A stretch of DNA of 64,000 nt from SAR92 clade bacterium H921 (GTDB lineage: Bacteria > Pseudomonadota > Gammaproteobacteria > Pseudomonadales > Porticoccaceae), in assembly GCA_025153755.1 (NCBI GenBank), contig JAOALD010000003.1, forward strand, positions 455,748 to 519,747. The letters are read 5' to 3'. The notes beneath the pieces are model-generated. The model saw nothing but the letters and a program-made list of their open reading frames with translations, ran no database searches and was not told the origin of the DNA. The position numbers and the translations under genes are program-made. This document shows, piece by piece, positions 9,613 to 18,921 of this stretch (positions are counted from its first letter, which is position 1; every line of letters begins with the position of its first letter).

Positions 9613-10017
9613 ATGGCCCCATCAAAAGGCATTGTAAAGACAAATGCGCCAATAAAAAATAAAGTTGTCGGCGCCACAGCAGTTACTCCAATTCGCGAGT
9701 CTGCTGCCGTATCCGAGCGCTTCCGCAAGACCGAGATTGTCAATGAACTAGCCATTAATACTGGCCTCAATCGGAGGCAAATCAGCGCGGTTCTAGACGA
9801 ACTATCGCTGCTGGTGCATCGCCATGTGAAAAAGACTGCGGTGGGCGAGTTTATTCTCGCTGGCTTGATAAAGATAATCACTGTGAAAAAGCCCGCCACA
9901 AAAGCGCGTACGGGCATTAACCCATTTACCGGCAAAGAGACTACCTTCAAGGCAAAGCCTGCTGTTACCGCCGTAAAGGTCTATGCGCTCAAAGGTCTAA
10001 AGGATATGGCCAACTAA
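9613..10017 (+). CDS. HU/IHF-like DNA-binding protein with N-terminal extension
   Basis: A 134-residue member of the HU/IHF fold. Residues about 38-134 align with HU: the helical dimerisation part (RKTEIVNELAINTGLNRRQ), a divergent beta-saddle, and the DNA-intercalating arm with the family-typical proline (RTGINPFTGKETTFKAKP), ending ALKGLKDMAN. The first ~37 residues are an extra Lys/Ala/Thr-rich tail not present in canonical HU. The bend-associated GFGxF motif is replaced by EFILAGLIK, so it is a divergent paralogue rather than housekeeping HU. AAGGA precedes the ATG. It converges with the HIT gene, overlapping by 4 bases. Confidence 0.85.
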   Translation: MAPSKGIVKTNAPIKNKVVGATAVTPIRESAAVSERFRKTEIVNELAINTGLNRRQISAVLDELSLLVHRHVKKTAVGEFILAGLIKIITVKKPATKARTGINPFTGKETTFKAKPAVTAVKVYALKGLKDMAN

Positions 10018-10454
10018 GCAGGGTTAACATAATCACAGGTAGCTGAAAGATCACTCCCTAACTGGGTTTGCAAAGCTGACACAACAGCTAGTAGTTGGCT
10101 GTCACTGTAACTGATCGCTGGCACAGCACCCCAGACAGGCCCAGGCCAGGCCGCATCAGTAGTGGTTCTGGCAACATGGTGCATATGTAACTGAGGTACT
10201 TTATTTCCTATGGTTGCAATATTTAGTTTGTCTGGGCTGTAGAGAGTGTGCATTGCCTCTGCCAATAGGCACGACTCATGGAGTAGCTGATGACGATCGC
10301 TACCACTGAGCTGATAGATCTCTTCTATATCGGCGCACCTGGGCACTAGAATAGTCCAAGGATAGTTAGCATCTTTACTCAATAACAGCAGACTCAGAGG
10401 AAACTCCCCCACTAACAACGTATCTGCCTTTAATCTGTCATGTAGTTGAAACAT
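10014..10454 (-). CDS. HIT-domain nucleotide hydrolase/transferase-like protein
   Basis: A 146-residue member of the histidine-triad superfamily, of the small gammaproteobacterial type with the motif QLHMHHVAR followed by DAAWPGPVWG. These proteins are thought to act on dinucleoside polyphosphates or nucleoside phosphoramidates; the substrate here is unknown. The N-terminal part (YPWTILVPRCADIEEIYQL) matches the family strand/helix pattern. It is transcribed away from proS, and its 3' end overlaps that of the HU-like gene. Confidence 0.85.
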   Translation of the reverse strand: MFQLHDRLKADTLLVGEFPLSLLLLSKDANYPWTILVPRCADIEEIYQLSGSDRHQLLHESCLLAEAMHTLYSPDKLNIATIGNKVPQLHMHHVARTTTDAAWPGPVWGAVPAISYSDSQLLAVVSALQTQLGSDLSATCDYVNPA

Positions 10455-10550
10455 CTGCTTTCACTATTTTGTCTTTGCCCTGTACCGCGACCGAAAGGCA
10501 CCGTAAAATGCCCGCTTTAAACTCACACAACCAATAGTGTAAAAGAAACC

Positions 10551-12275
10551 ATGCGCGCCAGCCAATACCTGCTTACCACCAAAAAAGAATCTCCCGCCGA
10601 TGCCGAGGTAATCAGTCATAAACTGATGCTGCGCGCAGGTATGATTCGCAAAGTCGCCTCAGGCCTTTATTCTTGGTTGCCAATGGGGCTACGAGTATTC
10701 CGCAAGGTAGAAGCCATAGTTCGCGAAGAGATGGACCGCGCAGGTGCTCTGGAATTAATGATGCCTGTGGTACAGCCAGCCGATCTGTGGGAAGAGTCGG
10801 GCCGCTGGGGTCAGTTCGGACCTGAACTGTTGCGCATTAAAGATCGTCATGATCGTGATTTCTGCCTAGGCCCTACCCATGAGGAAGTGATCACCGATAT
10901 TATCCGCAACGAAATTAACAGCTATAAGCAGTTGCCGGCTAATTTCTATCAGATACAAACTAAATTTCGCGATGAGCGCCGCCCACGCTTTGGCGTCATG
11001 CGCACCAGAGAATTTTGCATGAAAGATGCGTACTCTTTCCATGAAAATGCTGAATCATTACAGCAGACTTACGACAAAATGTTTGAAACCTATTCCTGCA
11101 TATTCGAACGCACAGGCCTTGTATTCCGCGCAGTCCTTGCCGATACAGGTAGTATTGGTGGCAGCCACTCACATGAATTTCATGTACTTGCAGAGTCAGG
11201 CGAAGATGCCATTGTGTTCTCCTCAGAAAGTGACTATGCCGCCAATATCGAAAAAGCCGAGGCCATGGCACCTAAGGGAAGTGCGGCTTCAGCAACCGCA
11301 GAGATGGCTGAACTCGCGACTCCAGGGGTTCACACAATCTCTGAACTGTGCGATTTTATGGGTACCGACTCATCAAATACATTAAAAGCGCTGATTGTTA
11401 GCGCTGACACCAATGAGGGGACAACGCAACTCTATGGCCTAATGGTGCGTGGCGATCATGATCTCAATGAAGTCAAAGCCCAACACGCTCTCGGACTCAA
11501 AACAGAGATCACCTTTGCCACTGAGGCGCAGATAAAGGCCACATTAAACTGTTCACCTGGCTCACTGGGTCCAGTTAACCTAGATCTACCTACGGTTGTA
11601 GATCACAGTGCCGCTCAGCTTAGTGACTTTGTCTGTGGCGCTAACCGAGACGGCTACCATCTAACTGGGGTCAACTGGAGTCGTGACTGCGGGGAATTCA
11701 GGATTGCTGATATTCGCAATGTGGTAGCTGGTGATGCGAGCCCAGATGGCAAAGGCGTGCTTGAAATTAAGCGGGGAATTGAAGTGGGACATATTTTCCA
11801 ACTCGGTACCAAATACAGTGAGGCTATGAAAGCTACGGTGCTGGATGAAAATGGCAAAGAGCAATTTATGAGTATGGGCTGTTATGGCATTGGCGTTAGC
11901 CGCATAGTAGCCGCAGCTATTGAGCAGAATAATGATGACAATGGCATTATTTGGCCCGATGCAATCGCTCCTTTTCAAATAGCGCTTGTGCCGATCAATA
12001 TGCACAAGTCCGAGCGAGTTAGGGCTACCTGCGAAGCCTTGTATAAAAAACTTAGTACTGCAGGTTATGAGGTTTTATTCATGGACGAACCCAAGGCGCG
12101 CCTGGGCGGTATGCTCGCCGATATCGAACTAATTGGTATCCCTCATCGCATCGTAATTGGAGACAGAGGACTTGAGGGAGGCACTGTTGAATATCGCAAT
12201 CGTCGGGAATCAGAAAACCAACACATAGCGATGGATGAGCTGCATGACTTTATTGCCAATAGCGTTGTTAAATGA
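10551..12275 (+). CDS. proS: Prolyl-tRNA synthetase (bacterial type)
   Basis: Class II synthetase charging tRNA-Pro. The 574 residues match the bacterial ProRS with an inserted YbaK-like editing domain (about 225-385). Signature regions are the N-terminal [17 protein letters not shown], the proline-site [10 protein letters not shown], motif 2 [17 protein letters not shown], motif 3 [17 protein letters not shown], and the C-terminal anticodon-binding domain (about 470-570). Length is normal for the family. A hairpin terminator candidate follows about 40 bases after the stop. Confidence 0.97.
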   Translation: MRASQYLLTTKKESPADAEVISHKLMLRAGMIRKVASGLYSWLPMGLRVFRKVEAIVREEMDRAGALELMMPVVQPADLWEESGRWGQFGPELLRIKDRHDRDFCLGPTHEEVITDIIRNEINSYKQLPANFYQIQTKFRDERRPRFGVMRTREFCMKDAYSFHENAESLQQTYDKMFETYSCIFERTGLVFRAVLADTGSIGGSHSHEFHVLAESGEDAIVFSSESDYAANIEKAEAMAPKGSAASATAEMAELATPGVHTISELCDFMGTDSSNTLKALIVSADTNEGTTQLYGLMVRGDHDLNEVKAQHALGLKTEITFATEAQIKATLNCSPGSLGPVNLDLPTVVDHSAAQLSDFVCGANRDGYHLTGVNWSRDCGEFRIADIRNVVAGDASPDGKGVLEIKRGIEVGHIFQLGTKYSEAMKATVLDENGKEQFMSMGCYGIGVSRIVAAAIEQNNDDNGIIWPDAIAPFQIALVPINMHKSERVRATCEALYKKLSTAGYEVLFMDEPKARLGGMLADIELIGIPHRIVIGDRGLEGGTVEYRNRRESENQHIAMDELHDFIANSVVK

Positions 12276-12312
12276 TTTGCAAGGCGTATCGAAAACTTCG
12301 AACCTTAGTTAA

Positions 12313-12340
12313 CTAGGGCGCTCAATTATAGCCGCCCTAG
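12313..12340 (+). terminator. Probable terminator after proS
   Basis: Perfect 8-bp GC-rich stem (CTAGGGCG / CGCCCTAG) with a 12-base loop, 38 bases after the proS stop. The following bases end in CCCTTTT, a weak T tract. The rest of the 288-base gap to 12564 holds no gene I can support. Confidence 0.5.
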
Positions 12341-12563
12341 AAACCCACCCTTTTAACCATTCCTCAAATGCTGCAGTCTGTTCAGGGTCATTGCGCCCTC
12401 CTGTAGCAACGATTCTGCCTGACATGGTGCTAATATAGGTCGATATCTAAGTGCAGATGAGCCTGACAATGCAATAGTACCTCTACCACTTCAGGTCTAG
12501 TGCAGCCTGCCCCAAGGTTCTGCTAGAATCTAGTCGATAGTGGGTAGAACGGAGGGAAGATAG

Positions 12564-13355
12564 ATGTCAAAAAATATCGAGCAGTCCCCAGAGCAGTTGC
12601 GTCAATTAATCCGCAGTGGCGAACATCAGGGCAATACCTCTGGATTTTGTCAGGGGTTTGTACAGTGTAATTTGGTTATTTTACCGGCCGAAAATGCCGC
12701 CGACTTTTTAGAATTTTGTGAATTAAACCCCAAGTCCTGCCCTCTAATCGCTATGTCGGAACCAGGTGAAGGCAATATCGCTAAGCTTGGTGCTGATCTA
12801 GATATTCGCACCGATATCCCGAGATACAAAGTGTTTGAAAATGGCCTTGTGACCAGCGAGGTAAATGATATCTCATCACTTTGGCGTGATGATCTGGTGG
12901 CTTTCTTACTCGGCTGCTCATTTTCATTTGAAGAAGCACTATTAGCCAATGGCCTAGAGGTTCGCAATGTTACCGAGGAGCGAAATGTGCCGATGTATAT
13001 CACTGACATCGACTGCGTTCCCGCCGGACCCTTTGGTGGCAAAATGGTTGTCAGTATGCGCCCCTTCGTCCCGGCTGACGCCCTCCGTGCTGCAGAAATA
13101 TGTGCGCGGTTCCCCGCAGTCCATGGCGAACCAATCCACTATGCCAATCCGCAAGATATTGGGGTTACAGATATTGCTCAACCTGACTATGGCGATGCGG
13201 TAACTATTAAAAAAGGTGAGCATCCTTTATTTTGGGCCTGTGGAGTGACACCGCAGGTGGCAATCGAAGCGGCCAAGCTGCCCTTTTGCATTACCCACAG
13301 TCCAGGATGCATGCTGGTAACTGATATGAAGAATAGTGACCTGGCTGTGAATTGA
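12564..13355 (+). CDS. DUF1445 protein, N-terminal-half homologue of D-glutamate cyclase
   Basis: A 263-residue DUF1445/UPF0317 protein (Pfam family D-Glu_cyclase, formerly 'putative hydro-lyase'). Recognisable family stretches are [15 protein letters not shown] near residue 28, a mid-protein [27 protein letters not shown] and the C-terminal [15 protein letters not shown]. In mammals this domain is fused to a DUF4392 domain in the mitochondrial enzyme DGLUCY, which converts D-glutamate to 5-oxo-D-proline. A DUF4392 gene lies 2.5 kb downstream (15827), with pxpABC between them. This suggests the two gene products act together, which is inference. AGGGAAG precedes the ATG. Confidence 0.88.
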   Translation: MSKNIEQSPEQLRQLIRSGEHQGNTSGFCQGFVQCNLVILPAENAADFLEFCELNPKSCPLIAMSEPGEGNIAKLGADLDIRTDIPRYKVFENGLVTSEVNDISSLWRDDLVAFLLGCSFSFEEALLANGLEVRNVTEERNVPMYITDIDCVPAGPFGGKMVVSMRPFVPADALRAAEICARFPAVHGEPIHYANPQDIGVTDIAQPDYGDAVTIKKGEHPLFWACGVTPQVAIEAAKLPFCITHSPGCMLVTDMKNSDLAVN

Positions 13356-13453
13356 TACCACCTACTTCCTGCGGCCACAAACAAGGCTGCGAGTTACCCA
13401 GAACAATTGCAACAGATTAAAAATATTACAAAAATAACCGTTAAGGAAATAAT

Positions 13454-14188
13454 ATGTCATTACGTTTAAATTGTGATCTCGGCGAAAGCTTCGGCGCTTG
13501 GAAAATGGGCCTCGATGATCAAGTAATGCCATTTATTGACCAGGCAAACATAGCCTGCGGTTTTCATGCCGGCGATCCAATCGTGATAAAGAACACGCTG
13601 CTCTCTGCCAAGCGCCATAATGTTATGGTTGGCGCACATCCTAGCTACCCAGACCTTGCTGGCTTTGGTCGTCGTTCGATGAAACTCCCGGCCACAGAAA
13701 TTATTGCCATAGTTGAGTACCAAATAGCCGCGCTGGCGGGCATGGCAGAAAATATTGATACGCCTATCACCTATGTCAAACCCCATGGGGCCCTGTATAA
13801 CGACATGATGGCTAATGGCCATATTCGAAGTGCAATTATGGAGGCAATCGCCGGATCACATTTACCTCTGGCTTTTATGCTACAAGCAACTCCGGAGGCT
13901 GAGACACATCGCCAAGAGGCCGAAATGTTTGGCCTCGAAGTTATGTTTGAAGCCTTCGCTGATCGTTGTTATGACGACAATGGAGCACTGTTATCAAGGG
14001 CTAAAGAAGGTGCGGTGCACAGTAGAGAAAAAATGCTCGCTCAAGTAGCTCAGCTAAAAAATGACAGTAGCGTCACCACTGTCAGCGGCCATAGGCTAGA
14101 GCTACAGGCTGATTCACTCTGTGTGCATGGCGACAATCTCGAAGGGGTTAGTGCAATCGAAGAGATTCGCCAACTTGTCAACTCATGA
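13454..14188 (+). CDS. pxpA: 5-oxoprolinase subunit PxpA (LamB/YcsF family)
   Basis: Subunit of the prokaryotic ATP-dependent 5-oxoprolinase PxpABC, which opens 5-oxo-L-proline to L-glutamate. The 244 residues open with the LamB/YcsF signature LNCDLGESFGAWKMG and continue with ANIACGFHAGDP, GAHPSYPDLAGFGRR and YVKPHGALYN, then EAFADRCYDDNGAL and the C-terminal CVHGDN. AAGGAAAT precedes the ATG. Its stop overlaps the pxpB start by 4 bases (ATGA), a sign of translational coupling. Confidence 0.95.
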   Translation: MSLRLNCDLGESFGAWKMGLDDQVMPFIDQANIACGFHAGDPIVIKNTLLSAKRHNVMVGAHPSYPDLAGFGRRSMKLPATEIIAIVEYQIAALAGMAENIDTPITYVKPHGALYNDMMANGHIRSAIMEAIAGSHLPLAFMLQATPEAETHRQEAEMFGLEVMFEAFADRCYDDNGALLSRAKEGAVHSREKMLAQVAQLKNDSSVTTVSGHRLELQADSLCVHGDNLEGVSAIEEIRQLVNS

Positions 14189-14880
14189 CTGACCAACAAT
14201 ACACAATCTCCATTGCCGGAGAGAACTCACTCATTGTTTACTTTGCCGACAAACCAACTCCGACCATCGCCGCGCATATTGCTCAAACTGCCCAACAGTT
14301 ACGCGACTCTATTGCTCAGGTATTGATTGATCTAGTGCCATCCTATGGCTCATTGCTGGTCATCTACAATCCTCTGCAAACTGATCACTATGCTGTTCGT
14401 GCTGCTATTCGCCAGACTCTGAGTAATCTAACCGCCCATAACCGTCAAACAGAGGGCTCATTAGTTAGCCTGCCGGTCTACTATGGTGTCGAAGCAGGAC
14501 CGGACCTACAGGCATTAGCGGACAGGGCAGGACTCACCACAGAGCAAGTTATTAGCATACATCAGCAGACTGAATACCGTGTGTATGCCATAGGCTTTGC
14601 TCCTGGCTTTGCCTATCTGGGTGAAGTGGATCCACGTATTGCAACTCCCAGACTTGCCACACCAAGACCGAAGGTGCCCCGCGGCGCTGTTGCGATAGCC
14701 GACCGCCAAACTGCCGTCTATCCCGCACAGTCCCCCGGGGGCTGGAATCTGATTGGCCTGTGTCCAAAGCGTATGTTTGATCCGCATGCCACACCCAACA
14801 TGCCGATTCAAGTTGGTGATCGCGTGCGCTTTACAGCCATAGATAAACAACAGTTTCTAGATCTGGGTGGGGAACTATGA
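14185..14880 (+). CDS. pxpB: 5-oxoprolinase subunit PxpB (KipI-like)
   Basis: Carboxyltransferase-type subunit related to KipI and to allophanate hydrolase subunit 1. The 231 residues include the family motif FAPGFAYLGEVDPRIATPRL and the following PRGAVAIADRQTAVYP and SPGGWNLIG. It functions with PxpA and PxpC in cleaving 5-oxoproline at ATP expense. Both ends overlap neighbours by 4 bases, so pxpA, pxpB and pxpC are translationally coupled. Confidence 0.95.
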   Translation: MTDQQYTISIAGENSLIVYFADKPTPTIAAHIAQTAQQLRDSIAQVLIDLVPSYGSLLVIYNPLQTDHYAVRAAIRQTLSNLTAHNRQTEGSLVSLPVYYGVEAGPDLQALADRAGLTTEQVISIHQQTEYRVYAIGFAPGFAYLGEVDPRIATPRLATPRPKVPRGAVAIADRQTAVYPAQSPGGWNLIGLCPKRMFDPHATPNMPIQVGDRVRFTAIDKQQFLDLGGEL

Positions 14881-15830
14881 GCGGTCTAAGAGTTCTTCAA
14901 CCCGGGATCCTCAGCCTACCTCAAGACAGCGGGCGATTTGGTATGCACGGCATAGGCTTAACAACGGGGGGGCCTTTGGACTGTAATGCCTTTCGTTGGG
15001 CAAATCGTCTGTGTGGCAATGACCAGTCCGTTAGTGTTATTGAAGTGACTATTGGTGGCTTGATATTAGAGTCATTGGTTAAAACAACGATCGCATTAAC
15101 TGGCGCTAAGATACCGTTGATGATTAACAAAAAACCCGTAGCACTATGGCAAACTCATGGGGTAAATCCAGGTGATAGAATTGAACTTGGTTTCGCCACA
15201 GCGGGCAGTCGCGGCTATCTGGCTGTTGCCGGAGGTTTTGCGATTGCGCCAATTTTTAACAGCGCGTCAACAGTGCACCGTGAATCTCTGGGCGGACTAT
15301 GCCAAGATGGCAGCCAATTACAAGCTGGCCAACTACTCCCCTGTCACCAGTTAAAGAAACACCTACTTGATCACAGAATACCCCCTCATCTTGTGCCCGA
15401 TTATACTGGTAACAGTGCTCTTTTAAGAGTGGTACTAGGCTATCAACAAAACGCCTTTACCAGCCTACAAAAGCAATTATTCTTTACCTCGCACTATAAG
15501 GTAAGCGCAAGCAGCGACCGCATGGGCTATCGCCTTGAGGGTGCCAATATAGCCCCGAGTATCGATGGTATTCTGTCTGAAGGTATATGTATGGGCGCTA
15601 TTCAAGTACCCGCAGATGGCCAACCCATCATTTTACTCAATGACCGCCAAACCATTGGTGGCTATCCCAAGCTGGGGTCAGTATTCTCGCTGGACATAGG
15701 CGCGCTCGCGCAGCTTGTGCCCGGTGGCATAGTTAATTTTGAAACTATTAGCATGGATCAGGCACATAACTTGCTCGCGTTATATGAGCATAAATTCAAT
15801 AGTACTCAACTACAATTAGTCGCTAAATGA
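14877..15830 (+). CDS. pxpC: 5-oxoprolinase subunit PxpC (KipA-like)
   Basis: Biotin-dependent-carboxyltransferase-like subunit (KipA/allophanate hydrolase subunit 2 family). In 317 residues it shows the N-terminal LQPGILSLPQDSGRFGMHG, then GGPLDCNAFRWANRL, a central AGSRGYLAVAGGF, SSDRMGYRLEG, and the C-terminal SEGICMGAIQVPADGQPI followed by GGYPKLG. Length is typical. The stop overlaps the next start (DUF4392 gene) by 4 bases, placing that gene in the same translational unit as pxpABC. Confidence 0.95.
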   Translation: MSGLRVLQPGILSLPQDSGRFGMHGIGLTTGGPLDCNAFRWANRLCGNDQSVSVIEVTIGGLILESLVKTTIALTGAKIPLMINKKPVALWQTHGVNPGDRIELGFATAGSRGYLAVAGGFAIAPIFNSASTVHRESLGGLCQDGSQLQAGQLLPCHQLKKHLLDHRIPPHLVPDYTGNSALLRVVLGYQQNAFTSLQKQLFFTSHYKVSASSDRMGYRLEGANIAPSIDGILSEGICMGAIQVPADGQPIILLNDRQTIGGYPKLGSVFSLDIGALAQLVPGGIVNFETISMDQAHNLLALYEHKFNSTQLQLVAK

Positions 15831-16687
15831 GTTATCTACGTATCAGCCAGCAGATCGAGGATTTGCTCACCGCACGCAATCTGCGCCACATGCAAACTCT
15901 GCAAGCTGCGTTGAGTCCAGGCTACTATTATCGCGCCGCTCAGATGCTGCACAATATTAGCGGCCATGTCTTAATTGGTACCGGCTTCCCAGTTAACCAT
16001 ACCTATGAAACCGACGGTCCGGTTGGCGCAATAGCACTTTACCGAGCATTAGAGTCTCTAGGTGCAACCCCCATAATAGTATGTGGTGCTCCATTGGCAG
16101 ATGTCATAAATGATGATTTTCGTGTACACAAAATCACCGTAGGTGAACCGCAAATAAGTGTTCGTGAAGCACAGCTGGCGATCAATGAATACCAGCCGAA
16201 TTTAGTTATCTCAATCGAACGCCCCGGCATGGCGGCCGATGGTAATTATTACAATATGCGTGGTGAAAACATTAGTGCGCGCTGTGCCAGTTTTGATTAT
16301 TTCCTTAATCTGGCCAACTGCCCAACCATAGCTATAGGTGATGGAGGCAATGAAATTGGTATGGGCAATATTACAGATAGTCTAAAAGATCTTGATATAA
16401 TATCGTCGGCTACTCGCTGTGATGAACTGTTAATTGCCGATGTATCCAACTGGGGAGCCCATGGATTACTGGCAATGCTATCCGTTATCTCAGGAACAGA
16501 TATGCTTGCCGAATGGGATAATTTAGCCATTTTAGGCTACCTCTCCGAGCGCGGCAGCGTCGATGGCGTGACTAGACAAAACACCTTGACCGAAGATGGA
16601 TTAAACGCTGACATTAGCGAGCAACTGATTGATGAGCTGAAAAAAATAATACAAAAATCACTACAACAGGAAATTATTCTGAATTAA
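15827..16687 (+). CDS. DUF4392 protein, C-terminal-half homologue of D-glutamate cyclase
   Basis: A 286-residue DUF4392 (GLUCM-like C-terminal) protein. Diagnostic stretches are LIGTGFPVNHTYETDGPVGA near residue 45, ISIERPGMAADGNYYNMRG near 125, and AIGDGGNEIGMGNI near 170. The same domain forms the C-terminal half of mammalian D-glutamate cyclase (DGLUCY), whose N-terminal half corresponds to the gene at 12564. Coupling to pxpC by a 4-base overlap ties it to 5-oxoproline metabolism. The C-terminal ~30 residues are Lys/Gln-rich. Catalysis by this half alone, or together with the DUF1445 protein, has not been shown here. Confidence 0.88.
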   Translation: MSYLRISQQIEDLLTARNLRHMQTLQAALSPGYYYRAAQMLHNISGHVLIGTGFPVNHTYETDGPVGAIALYRALESLGATPIIVCGAPLADVINDDFRVHKITVGEPQISVREAQLAINEYQPNLVISIERPGMAADGNYYNMRGENISARCASFDYFLNLANCPTIAIGDGGNEIGMGNITDSLKDLDIISSATRCDELLIADVSNWGAHGLLAMLSVISGTDMLAEWDNLAILGYLSERGSVDGVTRQNTLTEDGLNADISEQLIDELKKIIQKSLQQEIILN

Positions 16688-16807
16688 CAATGTTTAGCGA
16701 GATTTTCTGTTGAATAGAATAAAAAAGGTAGTGATTATCAGGCTAATTTACTTTGTGTATACATCATCTCACTGCTACCATTTGAGCCACTTTTTTAAGG
16801 CAACAAT

Positions 16808-17665
16808 ATGAGTATTGCATTTTTAGATGGCACCTATTTACCGCTGGAGGAGGCCAAAATATCCCCCATGGATAGAGGGTTTTTATTTGGTGATGGTATT
16901 TATGAGGTAGTGCCCTCCTATGCTGGAAACATGGTTGGCTTTGCTCCACATATTGCGCGAATGCAAGATGGCTTGGCTGCGGTGGGAATTAATCTAGACT
17001 GGTCTGAGACTGACTGGGCTGAACTGTGTAACCGCCTTATCAATGAAAATGGTGCAGGCAACCTAGGTATCTATTTACATGTAAGTCGAGGCGCAGACAG
17101 CAGGAGGTTTCATGGTTTTCCAGTGAATATTGCGCCTACCGTATTTGCCTTTGCTTTTGATATTCCGCCACCGCCAGTAGCAGATAAAGCTCGAGCCAAC
17201 AGTTACAGAGTATCTAGCGCTCGAGATCTTCGCTGGGAGCGCTGCCAGATTAAATCTACTGCTCTGCTTGGCAATGTACTTCATTTTCAGCAGGGCTATG
17301 AAAACGGCCACGATGAAACAATTCTGTTCAATGCCAATAATGAACTCACCGAAGCCAGTGCCTGCAATGCATTTATTGTCAAAAATGGTACTGTTATTAC
17401 ACCTCCATTAGACAATCAATTATTGGCCGGCATTACCCGACATATTGTTCTCGACATACTGCGCAGAGACGGCTCTATTGCTGTCGAGGAGCGCGTAGTC
17501 ACCATGGACGAAGTAACCAGTGCAGATGAAGTCTGGATCACCAGTTCCTCAAAAGAAATTGCCCCAGTAATAGAGATCGATGGCGTTGCGGTTGGCGACG
17601 GTAAAGTCGGCGATGTATGGCTTGCCGCTCAGGCTCTATACTCTGCTGGTAAGTTTAACTACTGA
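16808..17665 (+). CDS. dat: D-amino acid transaminase (class IV PLP aminotransferase)
   Basis: PLP enzyme moving amino groups between D-amino acids and 2-oxo acids (D-Ala + 2-oxoglutarate to pyruvate + D-Glu). The 285 residues match the D-alanine aminotransferase branch: an N-terminal ISPMDRGFLFGDGIYEVVPS, the PLP-lysine region DLRWERCQIKSTALLGN, and LTEASACNAFIVKNG later on. AAGG lies before the ATG. A 120-base gap separates it from the DUF4392 gene, so it may have its own promoter. With alanine racemase next door and D-glutamate cyclase halves upstream, D-Glu is the natural shared metabolite. A branched-chain or ADC-lyase role is less likely. Confidence 0.88.
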   Translation: MSIAFLDGTYLPLEEAKISPMDRGFLFGDGIYEVVPSYAGNMVGFAPHIARMQDGLAAVGINLDWSETDWAELCNRLINENGAGNLGIYLHVSRGADSRRFHGFPVNIAPTVFAFAFDIPPPPVADKARANSYRVSSARDLRWERCQIKSTALLGNVLHFQQGYENGHDETILFNANNELTEASACNAFIVKNGTVITPPLDNQLLAGITRHIVLDILRRDGSIAVEERVVTMDEVTSADEVWITSSSKEIAPVIEIDGVAVGDGKVGDVWLAAQALYSAGKFNY

Positions 17666-17703
17666 AGTTTAATAACCAAAGAAACAAATTAGGCAACCAG
17701 AGC

Positions 17704-18786
17704 ATGTCCAGACCTACCAAGGCAACTATTGACCTGCAGGCACTGCACCATAACTTTCAATTAGCGCAGTCACTGGCGCCACAATCAAAAACTATTGCCA
17801 TGGTAAAAGCTAATGCCTACGGCCATGGTGCGATTGAAGTAGCTGAGGCTCTGTCCGATATTGCGCCGGCGTTTGGTGTCGCCTGTATCGAAGAAGCTCT
17901 CAATCTTCGTGCCGCAGGTATTTCCAATCCAATCCTATTGCTAGAAGGTACATTTAGTAGCGATGAAGTCGCCATTGCCGCCCAACATAGATTTTGGCTG
18001 ATGGTAGAAAATCATCCACAAAAAGATGCTATTTTAACTGCTAATATCTCACACCCAGTGGATGTTTGGCTTGGGGTAGACACTGGTATGCATCGCTTAG
18101 GCTTCCAACCTGAAGATATTGCAGATGTTTATAAAGCTCTGAAGGCAAGTCGCAATGTCAGCGAGCAGATCGTGGTTAGCTCCCACTTTGCCTGTGCCGA
18201 TGACCTCGAGAAGCAGACCACCGATAAACAAATAGAATGCTTTGATGCCTGCATGCCCAGTGACCCGAACGCCCTATCCAGTTTGGCAAACTCCGCCGCA
18301 ATTTTAGCTTGGCCACAGGCCCAGCGCGACTGGCAACGTCCCGGTTATATGCTCTATGGTGGCTCGCCATTCAGGGTAGCTCAAAAAAATGCAGATCAAT
18401 TACAAGCAGTTATGTCTTTTGAGTCTGCAGTGATCTCAGTGCGAAGCATTGCCGCCGGAGAATCTGTTGGTTACACAGGCAACTGGACCGCCCAGCGTGA
18501 ATCTACCATTGCCACGATTACTGTGGGCTATGGCGACGGCTACCCGCGACAGGCGCCCAACGGTACTCCTGTGCTGGTAAATGGTCAGCGTTGTCCATTG
18601 GTCGGTCGCGTATCTATGGATATGATCACGGTTGATGTTACCGATCTCCCTGAGGCGAGAATTGGCGCAGCGGTCGAACTTTGGGGCCAAACCCTATCTG
18701 TCGATGAAGTGGCGCAAGCCTGTGGCACTATCGGCTATGAACTACTGACCAGAATGCCCGCTAGAGTGCCGCGCATCTATAGCTAA
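17704..18786 (+). CDS. alr: Alanine racemase
   Basis: PLP enzyme interconverting L- and D-alanine, fold type III. The 360-residue protein has the PLP-lysine motif AMVKANAYGHG near residue 34, LWLGVDTGMHRLGF-type barrel motifs near 120 (DVWLGVDTGMHRLGF), the catalytic Tyr in SVGYTGNWTA, and the C-terminal SMDMITVDVTD. It lies 38 bases after dat on the same strand, suggesting co-transcription. Whether it serves peptidoglycan synthesis, D-Ala catabolism or both cannot be told without knowing whether another racemase gene exists. Confidence 0.94.
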   Translation: MSRPTKATIDLQALHHNFQLAQSLAPQSKTIAMVKANAYGHGAIEVAEALSDIAPAFGVACIEEALNLRAAGISNPILLLEGTFSSDEVAIAAQHRFWLMVENHPQKDAILTANISHPVDVWLGVDTGMHRLGFQPEDIADVYKALKASRNVSEQIVVSSHFACADDLEKQTTDKQIECFDACMPSDPNALSSLANSAAILAWPQAQRDWQRPGYMLYGGSPFRVAQKNADQLQAVMSFESAVISVRSIAAGESVGYTGNWTAQRESTIATITVGYGDGYPRQAPNGTPVLVNGQRCPLVGRVSMDMITVDVTDLPEARIGAAVELWGQTLSVDEVAQACGTIGYELLTRMPARVPRIYS

Positions 18787-18921
18787 CCAATTTTAGGCTG
18801 AGATATGATTGTGGCTAATACTACTCATGGTCGATAGCCTCTTCCCTAAAAACTGCTGCTAATATTTCATGTCAACCAAGGGCACCCTGATCAGATAATC
18901 ATAGCTACCATCTGCCCTTAA

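Noticed and set aside
12341..12563. Short minus-strand coding-like fragments after proS, for example a frame starting MSGRIVATGGRND and an upstream piece ending in a stop
   Set aside because: The pieces are in different frames, short and unrecognised. They could be remnants of a lost gene but are not supported well enough to annotate.
16688..16807. Imperfect inverted repeat (GGTAGTGA ... TCACTGCTACC) between the DUF4392 and transaminase genes
   Set aside because: Long AT-rich spacer and an unpaired base. It could be an attenuator, but there is no further support.
18878..18919. AAGGGCA ... TGCCCTT inverted repeat between alr and recQ
   Set aside because: A 7-bp stem with a 28-base loop and no clear T tract; too weak as a terminator.
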